The notes beneath the pieces were generated by a model. That model was not told the origin of the DNA, ran no database searches, and saw only the letters and a program-made list of their open reading frames with translations. A DNA stretch of 64,000 nucleotides, taken from contig JASKMD010000005.1 in NCBI GenBank assembly GCA_030144725.1, positions 2,225,476 to 2,289,475 on the forward strand, written 5' to 3'. This document shows, piece by piece, positions 52,101-63,909 of this stretch; position 1 is the stretch's first letter; each line of letters begins with the position of its first letter. Source of the stretch: Haematococcus lacustris. Its lineage: Eukaryota; Chlorophyta; Chlorophyceae; Chlamydomonadales; Haematococcaceae. The position numbers were made by a program, and so were the translations under genes.

Positions 52101-54823
52101 GGCGGCGGGGCGGGCCAGCGCCGGGCCAACCCCCCTGCCTCTGCCTGGCCTGCCCGCCAGGCTGTGGTGGCCAACAACGCCTGGGCAGCCCTACTTGCAC
52201 TGCCTCAGAACGAGTCTTATCCGCCAGCACACCACACCACACCACACCCCCACTCCCCCACCCCCACCCCCCCACCCCCACCCCCACCCCCCCCAGCCTT
52301 GCCCTGCCCTACCCTGCCCGCAGTGCTCCTGGAGCGGCGCGTGCTGCTGCTGTCCTCCTCCCCCCGCCTGCTGACCCTGGCCTGCGAGGGGCTGCGCACG
52401 CTGCTGCACCCGCTGCCCCTGCTGCACACCTACATCCCCCTGCTGCCCAGCAGCCTGGTGGATTACCTGGACGCCCCCACGCCCTTCCTCATGGGGCTTG
52501 TGGCGCAGGGGCTGGGGGAGGTGGAGGAGCAGCAGCGGGAGCAGCTGGTGGTGGTGGAGCTGGACAGGTGCGGGGGGGAGGAGGAGGGGGGAGGGGGGAG
52601 GGGGAGGGGGAGGGGGAGGGGGAGGGGGAGGGGGAGGGGGAGGGGGGAGGGGGGAGGGGGGGGAGGGGGAGGGGGAGGGGGGAGGGGGAGGGGGAGGGGG
52701 AGGGCTGGGGAGGAGAAGGGTGGGCTGGGGGAAGGGGCGGTGGGGGTGGGGTATGGGGGGCCAAGGTGGGCGAGGCTGGGGGGCTGGACATGGCATGTTA
52801 GTCCCTGTTGGGCCAGGCAGCAGTCTGAGCTGGACTAGTGGTGGTCAAGGGCTGGGAGGGGAGAGGGGCGCTGGGGAGAAAGGGAGAGGGAGAAGGGGAT
52901 GGGAAACGCGCTGGGGCTGGGGGGGAGGGGGGGTGGGAGGCACCTGCAGCACAGCCACCCCTTGCATAGCCCCCCCCTGCTAGCCCTTTACTGCCCGCCC
53001 CCTGCTTGGCCCCCCCTGCTGCCCCCCTTGCTGCAGGGACCTTGTGCATGTGCCCCCCACAAGACGACCTGCTGCACCACCTGATGCACCCAGTCCCTGC
53101 TGCAGCTCAGGGTGCGGCTAGCCGCCCTCTCCCCCCCCCTCACACCCAGCCTGGCCACACACCACCGCCAGCACAGCCACAGCAGCCAGGTCACCCCCAG
53201 CAGCAGCAGCAGCAGCAGCAGCAGCCCGCACAACCTCTGGCTCATCACTGCTCTGCTCAACCCCCTGTATGGCTTCAGGACCCCCACCCCTGCTGCTACA
53301 GCACAGCAGCAGCAGCAGCAGCCGGCCTCCCCCCCCCTACCAGGGTCGGGGCCCCCCCCCCTCCCCCCTCCCCCTGCACCCCCCCCCCCCACACCTAGAC
53401 CCAGGCAGCCAGGCAGCCAGGCAGGGCGGCAGGGGGCCCTCCCGCGGACCCCCCCACCCCCACTGCTGCTCCTGGTTGCTGGCCAGGGGGGCAGCAGGAG
53501 GGGCAGCAGCTGGACGCTGGCGGCAGTGGTGGCAGCGGCGGCAGCGGCGGCAGCGTGCGGGTGGAGATGGTGGGGGAGGAGGAGGAGGGCGGCCTGGCAG
53601 GCTGAGCAGCAGCAAGCCGCTGCCCTGGTGCTGGCCCCTGGTGGGTCAGGGCGGGGCACCAGGCGGCCCGCTGCTGCTGCCCCCCTGCCCTGGCCTGACC
53701 TGCCCTGCCCTGCCCTGCCCTGCCCTGCCCTGCCCTGCCCTGGCCTGACCTGCCCTGCCCTGCCCTGCCCCCCTGCCCTGCCCTGCCCTGCCCTGCCCTG
53801 CCCTGCCCTGCCCTGCCCTGCCCTGCCCTGCCCTGCCCTGCCCTGCCCTGCCCCGCCCCCCCCGCTCACAGCCTGCCCTGCTGCTCCCCCCCCGACCCCT
53901 GACCCAGGCTGGGGCCACAGTCACGAGGTGCAGCTGCGCCGCCTGTTCCTGCTGGCCTGCTTTGGGCTGCTGCGCGGCTACCACCGCTTCACTGCCACTG
54001 CCACTGAGGCACCCACAGCGCCAGGAGGTGGGCCCAGTAGGGGCAGTCCAGCAGGGAGGGGGAGGGGAGGAGGGGAGGGGGAGGGGGAGGGGGAGGGGGA
54101 GGGGGAGGGGGGAGGGGGAGGGGGGAGGGGGAGGGGGAGGGGGAGGGGGGAGGGGGAGGGGGGTGCAGCAGTAGCTGCTGACGGACTTGCCCCCTGCTAA
54201 CCAACTAACCCTCTTGGGGTGTGACCTCGATCCTCTTGGCCTCTAGTACTGTGTGCTGTTCTGCTGGGTGAGGTACGGTGTGGTGTGGTGTGACCCCGCA
54301 TGTGTGACCCTGCGGTGCTGTGCTGCTCTGCTGCTGCAGGCCCACCAGCAGGCTGGGAGGAGGAGCGGGGGCTGGGGGCAGGGGGGGCAGCAGGAGTTTG
54401 ATGCACCCGCCTTTGTTGCTTGGCAGGAGCTGCGCCTGGGGTGAGTGCCCACCCCACCCCACCCCACCCCACCCCACCCCACCCCCACCCCACCTCACCT
54501 CACCCCACCCCACCCCACCCCACCCCACCCCCACCGCACCCCCTGCACCCCACCTACCTGCCTGGCCAACTGACCCACCCGACCCGGCTGTCACCCCACC
54601 AGGTACCCCCCCCTCCCTGGCTGCCGAGTTGACCCAGACCCAGAGCTTCATGACCTTTGTGGAGCAGCACAGCTCACCCAAACCTCCCCCCACAGCCCAG
54701 CCCCCCTGCCCCTCCCCCGCCCCCCCTCCCCCACCCGAAGCAGAAGCATCACGAGCCCCCCCCAGCAGCCGCCAGTACACCATCTTGGTGGTCCCCCCTA
54801 ACCCCATCCAGCCCCCCCCCTGA
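49122..54823 (+). CDS. DENN-domain protein (Rab guanine-nucleotide exchange factor type)
   Basis: Exon 1 (49122-49356) begins MLLRDGPQHLVEAAVVAGC and carries the uDENN pattern YTPALLD and LPPHLALVGFG. It can join in phase to 51486, which continues ESGGRLFASCLLFYE. The central DENN follows: ASKALCLLSRTPCLHSLELL, then (52324-52567) LLERRVLLLSSSPRLL, YIPLLPSSLVDYLDAPTPFL and VVVELDR. dDENN pieces are VQLRRLFLLACFGLLRGYHR (53908-54027), QEFDAPAFVAWQ (54340-54440) and LAAELTQTQSFMTFVEQHS (from 54604). DENN proteins activate Rab GTPases in membrane traffic; the target Rab is unknown. The frame breaks at poly-C runs near 51760-51800, 53053-53058 and 54606-54613, which look like assembly errors. The end is uncertain; an open frame stops at 54821-54823, and more may lie beyond the gap. 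Intron 1 contains an antisense Fanzor fragment. Confidence 0.75.
49851..51408 (-). pseudogene. Composite Fanzor C-terminal fragment (antisense in DENN intron 1)
   Basis: On the minus strand from 51408 downward come ACCKLVCRTRGTDQRWSR, an intact RuvC-II motif (VVLVDEFRTSQVSSAV), and then, after about 500 bp of intron-like sequence, a second copy of the following segment (GQQPCEEQLGK, about 50510-50450). The RuvC-III motif WVNRDCDVVLNVQRMGES with KWRPLELC follows at 50061-50150. RuvC-I is absent. The duplicated GQQ segment suggests either two insertions or an internal duplication. No full nuclease can be made. Confidence 0.7.
50650..50735. repeat. GGGGCA-type tandem repeat
   Basis: Runs of GGGGCAGG and GGGGCA units occur inside the composite Fanzor fragment region, separating the RuvC-II part from the RuvC-III part. 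Confidence 0.7.
52577..52710. repeat. (GGGGGA)n purine tract in a DENN intron
   Basis: A long G-rich purine tract follows the donor at 52568. A similar tract lies at 54056-54163. Such strand-asymmetric runs can form quadruplexes or triplexes and are hard to assemble correctly. Confidence 0.85.
53696..53853. repeat. (TGCCC)n tandem repeat in a DENN intron
   Basis: About 30 pentamer units, with two TGGCCTGACC interruptions. It lies upstream of the exon at 53908. Confidence 0.9.
54056..54163. repeat. (GGGGGA)n purine tract, second copy
   Basis: It lies in the intron after the exon ending at 54027 and is similar to 52577-52710. Confidence 0.85.
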
Positions 54824-55155
54824 CCTCAGTCTCAGTCCTGAGGGCCGTCACCCCCCCTCCCAGCTGCGGCCCTGCTGCTGCCGCCACTGGCCCTTGCCTG
54901 CCAAGCTGAAGCAGCTGCCCTGCAGCAGCAGCAGCAGCAGCAGCAGCTTCCCCCCAGAGGGGTGTCTGAGGAGCTGCCTGCTGGCCCCCCCCCCCTGCAC
55001 ACCTGGCAGGGCCCCCCCCCAGCAGCAGCAGCAGCAGCATTGAGACACGCAGCAGCCTGGGCAGCTGGGGCTTGGGCTGCGCGGCCGCAGGCCTGGAAGG
55101 ACCCTATGCCTGGTTTGCCGCTGCCTGCCTGGCCCTGCAGCAGGCTGAGGGGGGG

Positions 55156-55655
55156 NNNNNNNNNNNNNNNNNNNNNNNNNNNNNNNNNNNNNNNNNNNNN
55201 NNNNNNNNNNNNNNNNNNNNNNNNNNNNNNNNNNNNNNNNNNNNNNNNNNNNNNNNNNNNNNNNNNNNNNNNNNNNNNNNNNNNNNNNNNNNNNNNNNNN
55301 NNNNNNNNNNNNNNNNNNNNNNNNNNNNNNNNNNNNNNNNNNNNNNNNNNNNNNNNNNNNNNNNNNNNNNNNNNNNNNNNNNNNNNNNNNNNNNNNNNNN
55401 NNNNNNNNNNNNNNNNNNNNNNNNNNNNNNNNNNNNNNNNNNNNNNNNNNNNNNNNNNNNNNNNNNNNNNNNNNNNNNNNNNNNNNNNNNNNNNNNNNNN
55501 NNNNNNNNNNNNNNNNNNNNNNNNNNNNNNNNNNNNNNNNNNNNNNNNNNNNNNNNNNNNNNNNNNNNNNNNNNNNNNNNNNNNNNNNNNNNNNNNNNNN
55601 NNNNNNNNNNNNNNNNNNNNNNNNNNNNNNNNNNNNNNNNNNNNNNNNNNNNNNN
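55156..55655. other. Assembly gap of exactly 500 N
   Basis: The round length suggests a placeholder rather than a measured gap. Open frames drawn across it are meaningless. It falls after the last recognised DENN exon. Confidence 0.99.
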
Positions 55656-56271
55656 CAGCTGCTGCTGGCCCCTGCCTGATTTCCCTCCCCTGGCAGGGGA
55701 GTCCGCCAGCCAGCGCCTGACCAGCCCTGAAGCCCTGCTGGCTGCACTGGCCATGACTGCGACACGCAGCCCCTCCCTCCCTCACACTGTCGACCTACCG
55801 GCATCACACCTCACTCCCACCCCACAGCACAGCTTGGCATTTGCTTGAGTGAGAATCACACTCCCACTCCTTGGTCACACCCTTGCGTGTAACGCATGTC
55901 ACACATTCACACCAACGAGATTTGCTACGTCATGCCCAGGGCTGTCACACACATGCACTGACAATCTGGCTAGCCGCCCTACAGCCCCTTACAAAGACAG
56001 CTACTCCCACAGGCCTCCTCCCCCTCCCCTCCCTCAACCTGCTCATCACACTGCTGCAGCCAGGCAGGCTCGCCATCTCAGCTCAGGACCCGCTCCGCCC
56101 CTCCCCTGCCACCCCTTGCCCCATTGTACAGCCGCTAGCACCTCCCCCTCACACTGCTACCTCCTCTTCTCTCAGCGCCCCTCCTCCCTCCCCTCCCTGC
56201 CCCCCACCTACAGCCCCTGCCCCCCTATCCTGCCCCCTACCCTACGCCCTGCCCTAGCCCCTCCCCTGCCC
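55656..56271. other. Gap-adjacent sequence, no confident gene
   Basis: A short coding-like piece follows the gap (GESASQRLTSPEALLAALA at about 55700-55755) and may be a last exon of the DENN gene or of a gene within the gap. The rest is Pro/Ser-rich frame without motifs. It runs up to the 3' end of the convergent gene at 56272. Confidence 0.35.
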
Positions 56272-58529
56272 TCACAGCACCGCCACATGTAGGCTCACGG
56301 TGTCGGGGTCCAGCCCCTGCCCCGCCAGCCCCTGCTGCAGCTCGCCCAGCGCTGCGGCCTGCCCAGCCAGCCCAGGCGAGCCGGGGGGCACGACCAGCAG
56401 CAGGCGGAAGGCGGGCGGGGCCAGGGCCAGCACCTCACACAGGCAGGAGGCCGGCAGGCCCTGCAGCCAGGCAGGGGGAGGGGGGGAGGGAGGGGGGGCA
56501 GGGGGGGGGGTGCAGGGGTCAAGGGCAGGGCAAGGTGGGGGTGAAGGGGGCGGCAAGGGCACGGGGGGGTGCAGGGCAGGGCAGCAGGGAGGGCTCAAGG
56601 CCCAGCTGGCCCTGCAGCGCAGCTGCCCAGGCTGCAGGCGGGGCAGAGCATTGTGAGCAGGGGATGTGGGGCTGTGCACCTGTGGCGCCTGAGGCTGCAC
56701 TGAGGCTGCTGGCTTGACCCGCTGTGTGCTGCACATCACAACCAGGGTGCTAACCAGGACCTAAGGAGGGCAGGCCCTGCAGCCAGCCAGTCCTGTACAA
56801 CAGCCAATGGATCAGCCAGCCAGCCAGCCAGCCAGCCAGCAGTGAGCCCAGCGTCAGGGCCAGGCAGGCAGGCAGGCGGCACCAGCACAACGCCCCCCGC
56901 CACCCCAGGCCATCACCCCCAGCAGGTCAGGCTGGCGTGCAGTGCGGCTGCAGCGCACCTGGGTGGAGATGTCCTGCGCCACAGTCTGCCCGCACAGCAC
57001 CAGGCTGCACACCCTGCTGGGGTACCCCCCCGCCCTGCCCTCAGACCCCCTAGTGGCGGCCCAGCTGCTGCCCTTGTGGGGGCTTGGTGCGGCCAGCTGG
57101 AAGGGGCTGGTGCGGGGGGGGGTGCTCAGATAGGCCCTCCCTGGCGTCATCGGCGGGCCGGGGCTGGCAGCCGCTGCTGGCGCTGCACTGGGTGCTGAGG
57201 GGGCGGTGCCCGGGGGCATGGTGAGGACCCAGGACTGTGAGCCTGGCCCACGGCTGGAGCGGCTGGCAGCGGCAGGGGAGAGAGGAGCAGCAGCGGCAGC
57301 AGTGGGGCCGGAGGCGGCCGTTGCTGGCTGCTTGGCTACCGGACCTGAGCCACATGCTGCAGTGACGGTCACACTGGGGGGGGAGGCTTCCCCCTGGCTC
57401 GTCCTCTTGCCAGCCGCCTTGCCGCCCTCAGCCCACCCCCCTCGCTTGCCCCCCTCACGGGCACTGGCTGCTGACCCCACCAGCTCGGCCTGCCCGCTCT
57501 GCTGCCTGCCTGCCCCTCCCTCCTCCTCCTCCTCCCACTCCCCATCATCCCCTGCGGTATCAGAGATGCCAGTGAAGGTCCTGGTGGTGAGGGTGTCGGT
57601 GGTGTGGGGGGTCAGGCTGCTGCTGGCCTGGCTGCGGCCCCCCTTGGGGCCTGTTTGAGAACAGCCCACCGGGCAGGCTCTTGCGCTGCTGCCACTGCTG
57701 CTCCCGCTCCCCCCCGCACTGCTGTCGCTGTCGCTGCCGCTGTCGCTGCCGCTGTCGCTGCCACTGCCACTGTCACTGCCACTCTCTTTGTCTTTGCCCC
57801 TGCCCTTCCCAAGCAGCACAGCCTTACCCTTCTCCACACCCGACTGCTGCCCAGGCTTCACCCCCTTGCTGTTGAAGCCGGTCACAGCTCCCCCCCCCTG
57901 CTGCTCTGCAGCCCCCCCCCCCACTGCCACCGGCCAGCTCCCCTCCATTGCTACCCGCCAGCAGCGTTGAAATGTGACCAGGGTTGCTGGAAGTGTGACC
58001 CAGGGTGGCAGAAGTGCGACCAAACATGCCAGAGGGGGTGTGGGTGGGGGTGTGGCGGCGAGCGGACAGGCGGCGCACAGGGCTGCGTAGAGACCACTGC
58101 TGCAGTTGCCACCCCCCTGCCCCTGCCCCAATGCTCAGCCCTGGCTGCAGCTTGTAGCTGGGCGAGCGGTTGATGCGTGGGAGCAAGTGCTTGCGCGCAG
58201 CCCGCAGCAGGGCCCGGGCCAGGGCTTGCCCGGCGTTGCCTGCCTGCCAGGCGCCCATGAGCTGCAGGCGGGGGGCGGCGTCCATGAGCCATGGGGTGGT
58301 GAGGATGCGGGCCACCAGGTTGGCGCTGTCGCTGGTGAACACCAGCAGCGCCTGGAGCTGGGGGAGCAGGGGGGCGCTGCGGGCGGGGTGAAGTAGGCCA
58401 GGAGGGGGAGGGGAGACATGGGTGCAGGGGCAGGCAGGGGGGAGGGGCCGGGTGGCATTGGCAGGTGTGGGGCACAAGGAGGTGCAGGAGCCAGCAGGGC
58501 AGCTCAGCGCAGCAGAGGGCGCCGTTCAT
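56272..58529 (-). CDS. Unassigned Ser/Gly/Ala-rich protein
   Basis: Minus-strand coding blocks. An exon starting at 58357 reads LQALLVFTSDSANLVARILT and continues ALARALLRAARKHLLPRINR. A long low-complexity block (about 57960-56950) contains a Ser/Asp repeat (KESGSDSGSGSDSGSDSGSD) and acidic DGEWEEEEEGG, and ends VCSLVLCGQTVAQDISTQ at a GTGCGC donor. A final exon (to TGA at 56272) reads GLPASCLCEVLALAPPAFRL and DPDTVSLHVAVL. A possible first ATG is at 58529. Frame changes near poly-C/poly-G runs are unresolved. I recognise no domain; the Ser/Asp tract could be a phosphorylation target, which is a guess. Confidence 0.45.
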
Positions 58530-59318
58530 GACATGACATGGACATGTCTGCCTAGCAGCATCCCTCAGTCACAAGGTGGACGCTGTGCACCCCGCACCAG
58601 GCATAGTGCCCATACCCCTGCCCTCGGAGCCACACGACAGATCCTCAGCTCAGGGCCATGGCCCAGGGGCAGGGCTGGCCAGGTCAGGGGTGAGGCACCA
58701 GGCACTGCCCCTATTGCCGTTGGGTCAATAAAGTCTGCCTGACTCTCTTACCTGACTTTCCCATTGTTGATAACTCAACCGTGAGTTAGGTTTGTGATAT
58801 GGCAGGGATGTACGGGCGCAACTAAGGAGAACAAGCGCCCGTAGATAGTCCGTAAACTCCCCCCCGTAACCCCAGTTACGGGGCCCTTGGCCCAGATGGG
58901 TCAAAAGTACGGGCCCCGAATGGATTAGGGGCTTTAGCGATGAGGGGTTTAGGGGGTGAGGGGGTTCAGGGGTTTGATGTCTCAGGGGGGCCAGCGGTTC
59001 AAGGGGTTTAGTGGTTTTAATGGATTAGGGGTTTAGTGATTCAAGGGAGTAAATAGGGCAGACGGCATGCCACAGGGTGACTGGGGTGCCAGGGGGACTG
59101 GGGTGAGGGCGGAAGGGGTTTAGGGTGTCAGGGGTGTCAGGGGTTGAATGTTTAAGACGGTTCAGCGGTTCAAGGAGTGGGGCTAGGGTTAGGGTTACGG
59201 TCAGGAAGTCCGTAGATAGTATGCCAAAGAGTGCCGGGGGCATGATGGGGTGCGGTGGAGGTGGAGGTGGGCTGGGTCAGGGTGTGTAGGTCCGGGCTGA
59301 GGTGTGGCGTGCCGTGAC
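58530..59318. other. Intergenic with telomere-like G-rich repeats
   Basis: From about 58918 to 59205 the plus strand is rich in degenerate GGGGTTTAGGG, GGTTCAGGGG and GGGTTAGGG motifs, like a decayed interstitial telomere-type array. It is bracketed by a shared CCGTAGATAGT (58839 and 59213). A poly-C/GTAACCCC stretch at about 58858-58885 precedes it. No gene is seen. Confidence 0.5.
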
Positions 59319-62201
59319 TCACAGCGCCGCCCCCAGCTCGTCCCGGTCCACAGGGCAGGCGTCCAGGTTGAGCTTGAGGCCCCGGAGGCCCCGCAGCACC
59401 GGCCGACCTGCAGCCAGCAGCCAGCAGCTCTGCCTGACTGCCTGCCTGCCTGCCTGCCTGCCTTGCCACCGCCAGCACAGCAGCAGGGGCCAGCACTCCC
59501 CCTCCAGGGTGCAGCCAGCCGCCAGCAGCCTGGCTCACCACCAGCAGCAGCAGCAGCACAGCAGCAGCAGCACACTGGGCCCAGCACGGCAGCAGCAGGG
59601 GCCAGCCAGCCACTGTACTGCGGTGGAGCCAGCAGCCTCCTCTCGCTGCAGTGGCAGTTTGGTAGGGAGGTGGCGGAGGCAGCAGGGGGAAAGAGGGGTA
59701 CGAGGCAGCAGCAGCAGCAGCAGCATCAGCAGGGGCATGAATGGCAGCAGCCGCATGTGTTGCAGCTCACCTTGACCCTGCCTGGGCGCCTCCCCCTCCT
59801 CCACGGCCTGACCTGCCGCCTCCATCAGCAGACAGCTGTAGCTGCCAGGGTGCGCGGCCAGGGCAGCGGCATCACGGGCCAGGCCGCAGGAGTTTGCCGC
59901 GTGGTACAGGCCCAGCCAGCAGCCCAGCTCCAGGTGGCAGTCCGGGTGCAGCGCCTGGCTGCGCAGGAGGTTGGCCAGGTCGCCTGCGGGCCAGACAGGT
60001 CATGACTCACACTCTCTCGCCACCACCCTCGCACCATTACACCACTCCATGACATCACAATCCAGACATCCCACCCTGGTGATCACACTATATCATACCA
60101 GGCTTACGTACAGTGGAGGGGTTGGGCGCCACCTACAGCCTGCCTGCTCAACCCCTTGAACCTCCCTGCTCATGCTCCTGCCCCCTCACCCCCCACCCCC
60201 CACCCCAGACCGCCCTGACCCCCCCTGTGTCTGGACTCTCCACAGCTTGCCTGCCCAACCCCTCCAACCCCCATACACAAGCTCTTGGCCTCCTGAGCAA
60301 GAAAGAGGACCTTGCTCTGAGGCAGCCCATCACCGGACGAAGTGAGCCACTGAGCCACTAAGCGGCTGTCCTGACGCCCCCCTCAGACCCCACCTGTGGC
60401 CAGGCTGGTCAGCACTGCCAGGGCTCCTGGCCCCCCACCCCAACCCAAGACCGGCCTGACTCCTGGCCCCCCACCCGCCACCCAAGACTGGCCTACCCCC
60501 ACCTGTGGCCAGGCTGGCAGTGAGGGTGAGGCGTCTGACTTGCTGCAGGCAGCCCGGCACCAGCTCCACCAGGCTGCTGCTGTCCAGGGGGCAGGCCAGC
60601 ACCAGGTGACGCAGCGCAGGCAGCCGCCCCAAGCGCTCCAGCTCGCCCGCCAGCAGCAACCCCCCAGCCCCGCTGCCATCCACACCCGCCTGCGGCCCCC
60701 CAGCCAGCCGCGTGGACCCCACACCGCCCAAGATCAGCTGGGTCAGGGTAGCCCAGGCAGGCACCCGGGTGTGGCTGGGGGGGGGCAGCAGCAGGCCGGG
60801 GGGGAGGCGCACCGGGCCAGAGGGGGTGGTGGACAGGCTGAGGCGCTGCAGGCAGGAGGTGCCCAGGCGTGACCACGAGCCGTGTGTGGAGCGGGCAGAG
60901 GACGAGGCCATGCCCGGCGGGTGGGCAAGCGCTGGGTCAGGGGCGGCAGCAGCCACCCACCCCACCCCCTCCCTGCTGGTGCGTCCAGCCTCTGCTAGCT
61001 GGAAGGTGACGGGGCAGGGGCGCAGCATGTGCTGCTTGGTGCGGCGGCGCTGCTGCTGTGCAGCGGTGAGTGGCTGGGCAGGCGGCAAGGTGAGAGCCAG
61101 GGGCAGGCTGACCCCCTGCAGCGCCAGGGCCTGCAGCGCGGTGGAGTGGCTGAACAGCTGCAGCTGGCCGCCATCTACCTCCTGGCGGTCCGGCCAGGTG
61201 GCGGCCACCCCGCACAGCTGCAGCTGCCGCAGCCCCTGCCAGGCGGTGAAGCAGCGCAGCTCACAGTCCCACATGAAGGCACCGGCAGGCACGCCCAGCT
61301 CGTCCACAGCAGTGATGCTGAGGGAGAGCAGGCCGCGCACAGAGGGGGGGTACCCCAGCTTCAGCCAGGCTCCGGCGGCAGGCGGCAGGCCAGGGGGGGC
61401 TTTGTGGCCCAGGGAGATGCCCAGGCCATGTGGGGCGTCGTATCGGGGCCGGGGCGGGGCACTGTCCCCGGCTTGGGACGATGAAGGGGCGCCCAGGTAC
61501 TGAGAGGCCTCTGCCGCGGCCAGGCAGCTGGTGGTGTAGCCCCGGGCCTCCAGGTGCAGGCTGTGCACTCCAGGCAGGCTGGCGGCCACCAGCAGCAGCT
61601 GGGGCGTCAGTTGGGTGCCTAGCAAGCTTAGCTTCACATAATGCAGGTTGGGGCAGCGGCCTTGGCCCAGAGCCAGGCGCAGCTGAGTGATCAAGGCCAG
61701 GCAGGCTGTGGGGTGATCCCCGTCTCTGGCAACGGACAAGGTCAGGCTTCGCAAGCTGTGCAGCCGGGGCAGCAACCTGACCATCAGCGGCCACTGCACT
61801 TGGGCTGTGAGCCGGGAGTGCGCCTGGAGCTTGACACACAGCTCTTGAGATACTGCCTTGTCTACCAGGTCCCGCAGGGTTTTCGACGCAGCCCGTAGGT
61901 TACGCTTGCTGCAAGGCCCGCAGTGGTGCGCGATGAGCACCAAGATGTCTTCAGGAAGTGCACTGAAGCCCTCCGTGTCTCGAGCCCCTCGGAGAGAGGG
62001 ACGACTGTGCTTGCGACCATGCCCTGAAGGCCGCAAGAAGACATCGCATCACCAGACATTGTACATGGTGCGCGGTTTCCCTAATGACGTACAATACCAC
62101 ACAACAATGCAGGGCCCACCTCGTTCGGGCTCTTGGCAGCAGGCCAATGTAAGCTTGTTCAGGAGCCGCGTAAACTTGGAGAATCCTTTATGAACGCCCA
62201 T
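59319..62201 (-). CDS. F-box protein with LRR-like C-terminal region
   Basis: Four minus-strand exons (62120-62201, 60503-62023, 59771-59983, 59319-59407) join in phase to 635 codons. The start gives MGVHKGFSKFTRLLNKLTLA, and exon 1 is needed because the large exon has no usable in-frame ATG upstream of the F-box. The F-box is at about residues 45-90 (FSALPEDILVLIAHHCGPC, then LRAASKTLRDLVDKAV). Leucine-rich segments follow (LLPRLHSLRSLTLSV, LHYVKLSLLGTQLTPQLLLV, LPALRHLVLACPLDSSSL, LRGLRGLKLNLDACP), interrupted by low-complexity inserts. F-box proteins recruit substrates to SCF (SKP1-cullin-F-box) ubiquitin ligases; the substrate here is unknown. An alternative is a plant-type F-box protein with irregular repeats. 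Confidence 0.7.
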
Positions 62202-62909
62202 ACAAGCGCCCCACCTCACGCTGTAATGTCTGGGTAGCTGCGAACGGTCGGCGATGAAGCCCTGCACTGAGCCCACGGAGTATCTTGCATGCGGGATTTC
62301 ATGGTGGTTTCGCGGTGGACACCGTACAAACCCAGCTCGGTCATGGCGGTGGCCTTCGGCGAGGCCCATGATTCTCTTGTTACGCTGAGGTGCTGGTGGG
62401 ACATAGGCGGGGAAGAGAAAGCAGGCATACAACCAGAGCCCTGGCAATCACTAAGCATTAAGGTTCCCAAATAGACATCTCTATGTCCATGTAGTAAATA
62501 GTATAGACTAGAGATAGTAAATAGTGTAGTCTAGTCGACTATTTCGTCACCAAATCAACTCGTTTCAGTCGCAATGGGGCGTACATCAGCCTGCCAGACA
62601 CGTCGTGCTAGTCTTAAGAGCAGTCAGTATCAGTTGCAATTCCGTTGACATGCCGGCCAAAGGATTGCCCGCGTCCGTAGTCGACGAACTCCGATGGCGG
62701 CAGCTGCTGGCCCATCGGGCTAGCATCTACAGCTGCTGGCCCATCGGGCTAGCATCTACAGCAAGCGCTTCTCACTTAAGGTCTATGAGTTTCAAGGACA
62801 AAGCGTTTGCAAAGCCGTTTGCGGCGATTGTGACCAGTCCTACAGCTGCGTGAACATGACTACCACAAATGAACACAAGTGCAGGCCAAAGCGACAGCGT
62901 GTTGACACG

Positions 62910-62965
<56 letters not shown>

Positions 62966-63909
62966 GCTGCCTTTCCAGCGAATCGCGAAGTGCTGGAATG
63001 GTACGGAGCAAATCTGTGTTGTGGAGCAAATCTGGCAGAGATTCCAGATGTTCTTCATAGGTGCAGAGTCAGGCGCCCCCAACATGGGGTTGGTGATATG
63101 CATGCGATTACTTCCTCAATACTGCACCGTTCTCGATAGCGTTTATCACATTGGCATCGGAGGTTTAGTCCGCGTTATCTGACCATCAGCGCTAGCCATT
63201 GGAGTCTTTGCTCGCGTACTGCCACATGTGCCCGCGAACAAATCACATCGGCGAGACGGGTCTCCTTGGCACGGTGAGCCACATCGCTGTGACCCCATCT
63301 ACCTAGCGTAGTAAGCTGGTTGTGCACAAATGGAATGTCCGGCCGACACCCAACGCGATGCCTGCCGGGCGTGCAGGGCACCTGGACGGGGCAACTAAAA
63401 CATCTGGTTGTATTCGCTTCCGCCGAATACATCATTTCGGTCGGCGCACACTAAGGTATCACCGGCTTACACCCCCCCCTCCTCCACTGTGTCCACCACT
63501 GTGTTGCACCCGTTGCACCTATAGGGAAATCGATACAAAGACCTTGTTCTTGACCCATTGGCCCATCTATTGAAACAAATTGCACATCAAACAGCCCAGG
63601 CCTCAATCAGTTTAACACTTTCAAAGTTACATCATGTTCACCAGGCAGGTTCAAGGCCACGGCATGCAACGACCCAGCATGCCCGCCCCCCCTCCACCCA
63701 TCATTGCAGGAGCCCACCTCATCAAGCCTGCCCACCCCCTCCCAGCCCACCCCTCCCAGCCCAACCCCGCCCAGTCCACCCCCTCCCAGCCCAACCACTC
63801 CCAGCCCACCCCTCCAATCCCAACCCCTCCCAGCCTTCCCATCCGCTCCCTTGCTCGCTGCCTGCTCCCCTTCCCCTCCCCCGCCCCCTCCCAGCCCTAG
63901 GCACCACCA
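62202..63909. other. Intergenic, mostly without genes
   Basis: It contains the promoter side of the F-box gene, an 18-unit CAG repeat and a fragment CCCCCAACATGGGGTTGG (about 63076) related to 13760. A frame from ATG 62856 reads through the CAG repeat as polyAla, but nothing else supports it. A short Pro-rich frame at 63634-63900 is composition-driven. Confidence 0.45.
62911..62964. repeat. (CAG)18 microsatellite
   Basis: An uninterrupted trinucleotide run that is open in all frames as polyGln, polyAla or polySer. Confidence 0.95.

Noticed and set aside
52191..52800. Pro- or Gly-rich proteins over the purine tract
   Set aside because: Homopurine repeats are open in several frames; the real DENN exon ends at 52567.
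54832..55848. ORFs spanning the N gap
   Set aside because: Undefined bases are translated as unknown; nothing can be concluded across the gap.
57680..57880. His/Cys-repeat plus-strand ORF
   Set aside because: It is the reverse strand of the Ser/Asp repeat of the minus-strand gene.
62850..63182. PolyAla protein gene around the CAG repeat
   Set aside because: No conserved sequence on either side of the repeat and no splice or family support.
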